From contig CM034105.1 of assembly GCA_019914945.1 (NCBI GenBank), positions 11,904,001 to 11,968,000 on the forward strand: DNA of 64,000 bases, given 5' to 3'. The stretch comes from Typha latifolia (Eukaryota; Streptophyta; Magnoliopsida; Poales; Typhaceae). The notes below the pieces were generated by a model that saw only the letters and a list, made by a program, of their open reading frames with translations, ran no database searches and was not told where the DNA came from. The translations under genes and the position numbers were made by a program. Shown here in pieces: positions 63,112 through 64,000 of this stretch (the stretch's first letter is position 1; every line of letters starts with the position of its first letter).

Positions 63112-63116
63112 ATAAT
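63112..63116 (+). repeat. solo-LTR target-site duplication, right (ATAAT)
   Basis: An exact copy of 62139-62143, right after the last ATCGTATCA. Confidence 0.85.
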
Positions 63117-63259
63117 TTTTATATATTTATCTTTAATGTACCTTTGAGATGCTTTTGTTTTGCTTCATTGATGGCTTCTATGTTCCAATTGAGGATTTCA
63201 TGTTATTAAGCAAATTTAGCCTGTTCTACCATATTTATAGAATGTTTGTAAGAAAACTT

Positions 63260-63289
63260 CCATCTATCTATCTATCTATCTATCTATCT
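63260..63289. repeat. (ATCT)n microsatellite, short version
   Basis: About seven ATCT units at the place corresponding to 43794-43834. Confidence 0.9.
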
Positions 63290-63844
63290 CGGGCAATGAT
63301 GATGGATGAGGCCATTGAGCTATCAAACAAGAAATTTCTCTTTTACTATTCCTCTCAGATCTCATATCATTAGTTACGAAGGAAAGGCAATTTGGATGGC
63401 TTTTAACGGTTCTGATAAGAAACTGCGAGCTTATCACTACTATAAAACAAGAACTTCATGAGTTGGAACTTTGTTCTATACCCTATTATATTATATAAAA
63501 TTTTATTATAGTGAATTATTAAGATTATAATGTTGATGTTGTACAAGTTTCGAGTTAAAAATAGGTTATTTTATTTATATAATACACCATTTATATATGA
63601 TAAATTAGTAAATATTAAATTTTATATAAAAAATTATATTAAACGGGTTAGATGGATTGTGTTAGCGTGTCATGTTAACCCGACTTGTTTATTAAACGAA
63701 TTAGGTAGGTCAAGTCATATTACCCGTTTATTAATCGGGTTGTGTTTTTATTTACCAAATACAATTCGTTTATTAATCGGATTATGTTCGTGTCTAAATA
63801 ATATTGATTCGATCATAACCAGCTTAACCAGACTACTACCCCTA

Positions 63845-64000
63845 GACTCGCGCCACACCTTACTAACCCAATTAATTACATCATAATTAGCTAAGTTGTT
63901 AGCCGGCAGAAGTAGATTTGCTAATCCTTCTTAAACAATCATTGATGACGGGAGCAACAACTCTGTCCATTCGGTGAAGACGCCATTAAGCATTTTGACC
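63845..64000. other. right-edge spacer
   Basis: Nothing recognisable is present. There is no further NAC or RR sequence before the window ends. Confidence 0.4.

Larger units (their letters stand above)
54640..63844. mobile_element. hAT-like element, copy 2, carrying two insertions
   Basis: It starts TAGGGGTGGCAAATATTGAC and ends ACTACTACCCCTA, with terminal TAGGGGT/ACCCCTA inverted. Removing the LINE with one target copy and the solo-LTR with one target copy leaves about 1.97 kb, comparable with copy 1 (2.05 kb including longer microsatellites). The flanks TACTCAGG and GACTCGCG agree at 5 of 8 positions, so the hAT assignment is tentative. There is no transposase frame. Confidence 0.5.

Noticed and set aside
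62921..63115. Direct repeats near 63018-63101 considered as a CRISPR-like or satellite array
   Set aside because: Only two units, each containing an LTR end and a tRNA primer-binding site; explained by the LTR element.

Overview
This is a nuclear window from a flowering plant, probably a monocot. Genes have GT-AG introns, the long spacers are AT-rich, the NAC coding exons are GC-rich, and plant-type retroelements and small DNA elements are abundant. I cannot name the species. Only two kinds of gene look intact. One is an Atos/FAM214-like single-copy gene at about 4.5-9.1 kb (+). The other is a group of four near-identical two-exon NAC-like genes at 35.9-37.3, 39.5-41.1, 46.9-48.5 and 51.9-53.5 kb (+).

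Layout. 1-1 kb is an LTR-like sequence that recurs inverted at 50.5-51.5 kb. 1.2-2.8 kb holds two repeat-like blocks. 3.2-9.1 kb is the Atos-like gene with six coding exons. 9.1-14 kb is non-coding. 14-24.6 kb is a decayed tandem array of minus-strand exon-like blocks and small transposons. 24.6-33.3 kb holds three broken NAC loci and two broken response-regulator (RR) fragments. 35.7-53.6 kb holds the four intact NAC genes, two more RR relics and further duplicated spacer. 54.6-63.8 kb is one transposon-like block into which a complete but decayed LINE (55739-61990) and a solo-LTR-like element (62144-63111) have been inserted. Perfect target-site duplications prove both insertions.

The most distinctive system is the repeatedly duplicated head-to-head pair. 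A NAC gene (+) starts a few hundred bases from the 5' end of a type-B-like RR gene (-) whose first exon carries the receiver motif AVDDDPTCL. Every RR copy seen is broken, while four NAC copies keep open frames. The intact NAC proteins (454, 504, 509 and 513 aa) share an unusual NAC domain in which the usual GYWKATG core reads GTWYAEKK. Their C-termini are built from two or three copies of a 60-residue acidic module containing FDLDAAEFAKFLD, which resembles an acidic activation domain. Module number differs between copies, and the broken loci keep only about one, so the array appears to be growing its C-terminal domain by 180-bp duplication. What these factors regulate cannot be read from the sequence.
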